In this document: positions 20,362 through 21,374 of the stretch, piece after piece | Layout of the letters: every line of letters begins with the position of its first letter | How positions within the stretch are numbered: position 1 is the first letter of the stretch | Source of the DNA: a virus | DNA length: 21,374 nucleotides | Direction: 5' to 3' (one strand) | Virus record (IMG/VR): IMGVR_UViG_3300020185_000298 | Location: 1 to 21,374 of that record | Translations under genes and position numbers: made by a program | The notes under the pieces: model-generated | Told to the model about the DNA's origin: nothing | The model's input: the letters and a program-made list of their open reading frames with translations, nothing else | The model's database searches: none

Positions 20362-21374
20362 CGTAGTATGTAAGCACCTTATAAATTCCGATAAACGTAT
20401 TGTAATAGAGCAAGGCGGTACGAGGTCAGGCAAAACATTTAATATCCTAATATGGATAATTTTTTACTACTGTTTGCAAGAGTCCGGTAAGACCGTAACG
20501 ATATGTCGTAAAACATTTCCGGCTTTAAGAACTTCGGCTATGAGAGATTTCTTTGATATTTTAAAAGAGCATAATCTTTATAGCGAGACATTTCACAATA
20601 AGTCTTCGGGAGAATATAGGCTTAATAATAATTTAGTAGAGTTTATATCCTTAGACCAACCGCAGAAAGTTAGAGGTCGTAAAAGAAATTTGCTATTTAT
20701 AAATGAAGCTAACGAGTTAAATTGGGAGGATTGGCAACAGTTAGTTTTCAGGACGACCGGCAGAATAATACTAGACTACAATCCGTCAGATGAGTTTCAT
20801 TGGATATATGAAAAAGTAAAAACGAGAGACGATGCAGAATTTCACATAACAACTTATTTAGATAATCACTTTTTACCGGAGACGATTATTCAAGAGATAG
20901 AACGCTTAAAAGAAACAGACAAGAACTATTGGAGAGTTTACGGCTTAGGAGAAGTCGGTAAATCTATGGCAACTATTTTCGATGCTCAGCTATGCGACCA
21001 AATACCTACATACGCAAGGCACTTAGGATATGGAATGGACTTTGGCTATACAAACGACCCTACGACACTTGTTTCAGTTTTCCTACACGATACTACTTTA
21101 TATATTAAAGAACTCGTATATCGCACCGGAATGACAAACAGAGACATATCTAACGAACTATCTAGATTAAAAATTGGTAGACGGGAAGAGATTTATGCTG
21201 ACAGTGCAGAACCAAAATCAATAGAAGAGATTTATCGAATGGGTTGGAATATAAAACCTGCGGTCAAAGGACGAGATAGTATTAATATAGGAATCGATAT
21301 GTTAAAACGATATAAGCTACTCGTAACAAAAGACAGTATCAATACTATTAAAGAACTCAGGAACTATAAATGGA
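20342..21374 (+). CDS. Terminase large subunit (5' part, runs off window)
   Basis: The frame opens after a stop at 20339-20341, and the best start is TTG 20342 (MKTIKTNVV…). About 344 codons are in the window and it is still open at the end. Walker A is QGGTRSGKT (24-32), Walker B-like LLFINEANE with the catalytic Glu, then a conserved RTTGRIILDYNPSDEFHW. The RNase H-like nuclease starts at GYGMDFGYTNDPTTLV, with its first Asp, and continues into IYADSAEPKSIEEIYRMGW, the second acidic site. This ATPase cuts concatemers and pumps DNA into the capsid through the portal. I could not see the final nuclease Asp, which lies outside. Confidence 0.92.
   Translation, partial: MKTIKTNVVCKHLINSDKRIVIEQGGTRSGKTFNILIWIIFYYCLQESGKTVTICRKTFPALRTSAMRDFFDILKEHNLYSETFHNKSSGEYRLNNNLVEFISLDQPQKVRGRKRNLLFINEANELNWEDWQQLVFRTTGRIILDYNPSDEFHWIYEKVKTRDDAEFHITTYLDNHFLPETIIQEIERLKETDKNYWRVYGLGEVGKSMATIFDAQLCDQIPTYARHLGYGMDFGYTNDPTTLVSVFLHDTTLYIKELVYRTGMTNRDISNELSRLKIGRREEIYADSAEPKSIEEIYRMGWNIKPAVKGRDSINIGIDMLKRYKLLVTKDSINTIKELRNYKW

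Noticed and set aside
1-21374. CRISPR array, tRNA, integrase or insertion sequence
   Set aside because: No regular spaced repeats, no cloverleaf-like stretch in the few gaps, and no transposase or recombinase motifs were seen.

Overview
This window is part of the genome of a tailed double-stranded DNA phage (or prophage) of a Bacteroidota host, most likely a flavobacterium. It is AT-rich, and every convincing gene lies on the + strand, packed tightly with many ATGA/TAATG stop-start overlaps. Promoters have the Bacteroidota form (TTG at -33, 16-17 bp spacer, TAnnTT at -7), Shine-Dalgarno sequences are mostly absent, and several proteins look like families I associate with flavobacterial phages. 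I see no integrase, CI-like repressor, tRNA or CRISPR here, so temperate lifestyle is not shown.

Layout. (1) 1-8349, late module: the end of a virion protein, a terminator, a small structural protein, the portal with an extra C-terminal domain, a neck/connector-like protein, two related modular tail or receptor-binding proteins (400 and 803 aa), several small proteins, then lysis genes (T7-lysozyme-type amidase and a holin-like protein). (2) 8350-10008: a strong promoter with a structured leader, NinG-like recombination protein, a possible small RNA, and two small DNA-processing proteins, one ending in an SSB-like DDEVPF tip. (3) 10011-14107: a terminator overlapped by a promoter, a RecA/DnaB-type ATPase, tiny membrane proteins, a phage sigma-like factor, a PD-(D/E)XK-like nuclease and several unidentified small proteins. 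(4) 14111-16268: another promoter and leader, three unidentified proteins, a RecE-type exonuclease and a DnaA domain IV-like DNA-binding protein. (5) 16268-17679: a more AT-rich insert with an unknown protein, a GT-A glycosyltransferase and a probable Fe(II)/2OG oxygenase. (6) 17676-21374: a PAPS-reductase-like/ParB pair resembling IbrA/IbrB, a second ParB-like protein, TerS, and TerL running off the window.

How it may work together. Regions 2-4 look like early/middle genes for replication and recombination (helicase, exonuclease, resolvase-like nuclease, ssDNA-binding-like proteins, DnaA-like binder). The sigma-like factor could shift transcription between modules. The right end prepares and packages DNA. 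The most interesting candidates for undescribed biology are the glycosyltransferase/oxygenase cassette beside the PAPSR-ParB-ParB block, two homologous leader RNAs at 8413 and 14174, the repeated terminator-promoter overlaps, and near-absence of GATC (four sites found by eye), which suggests restriction pressure.
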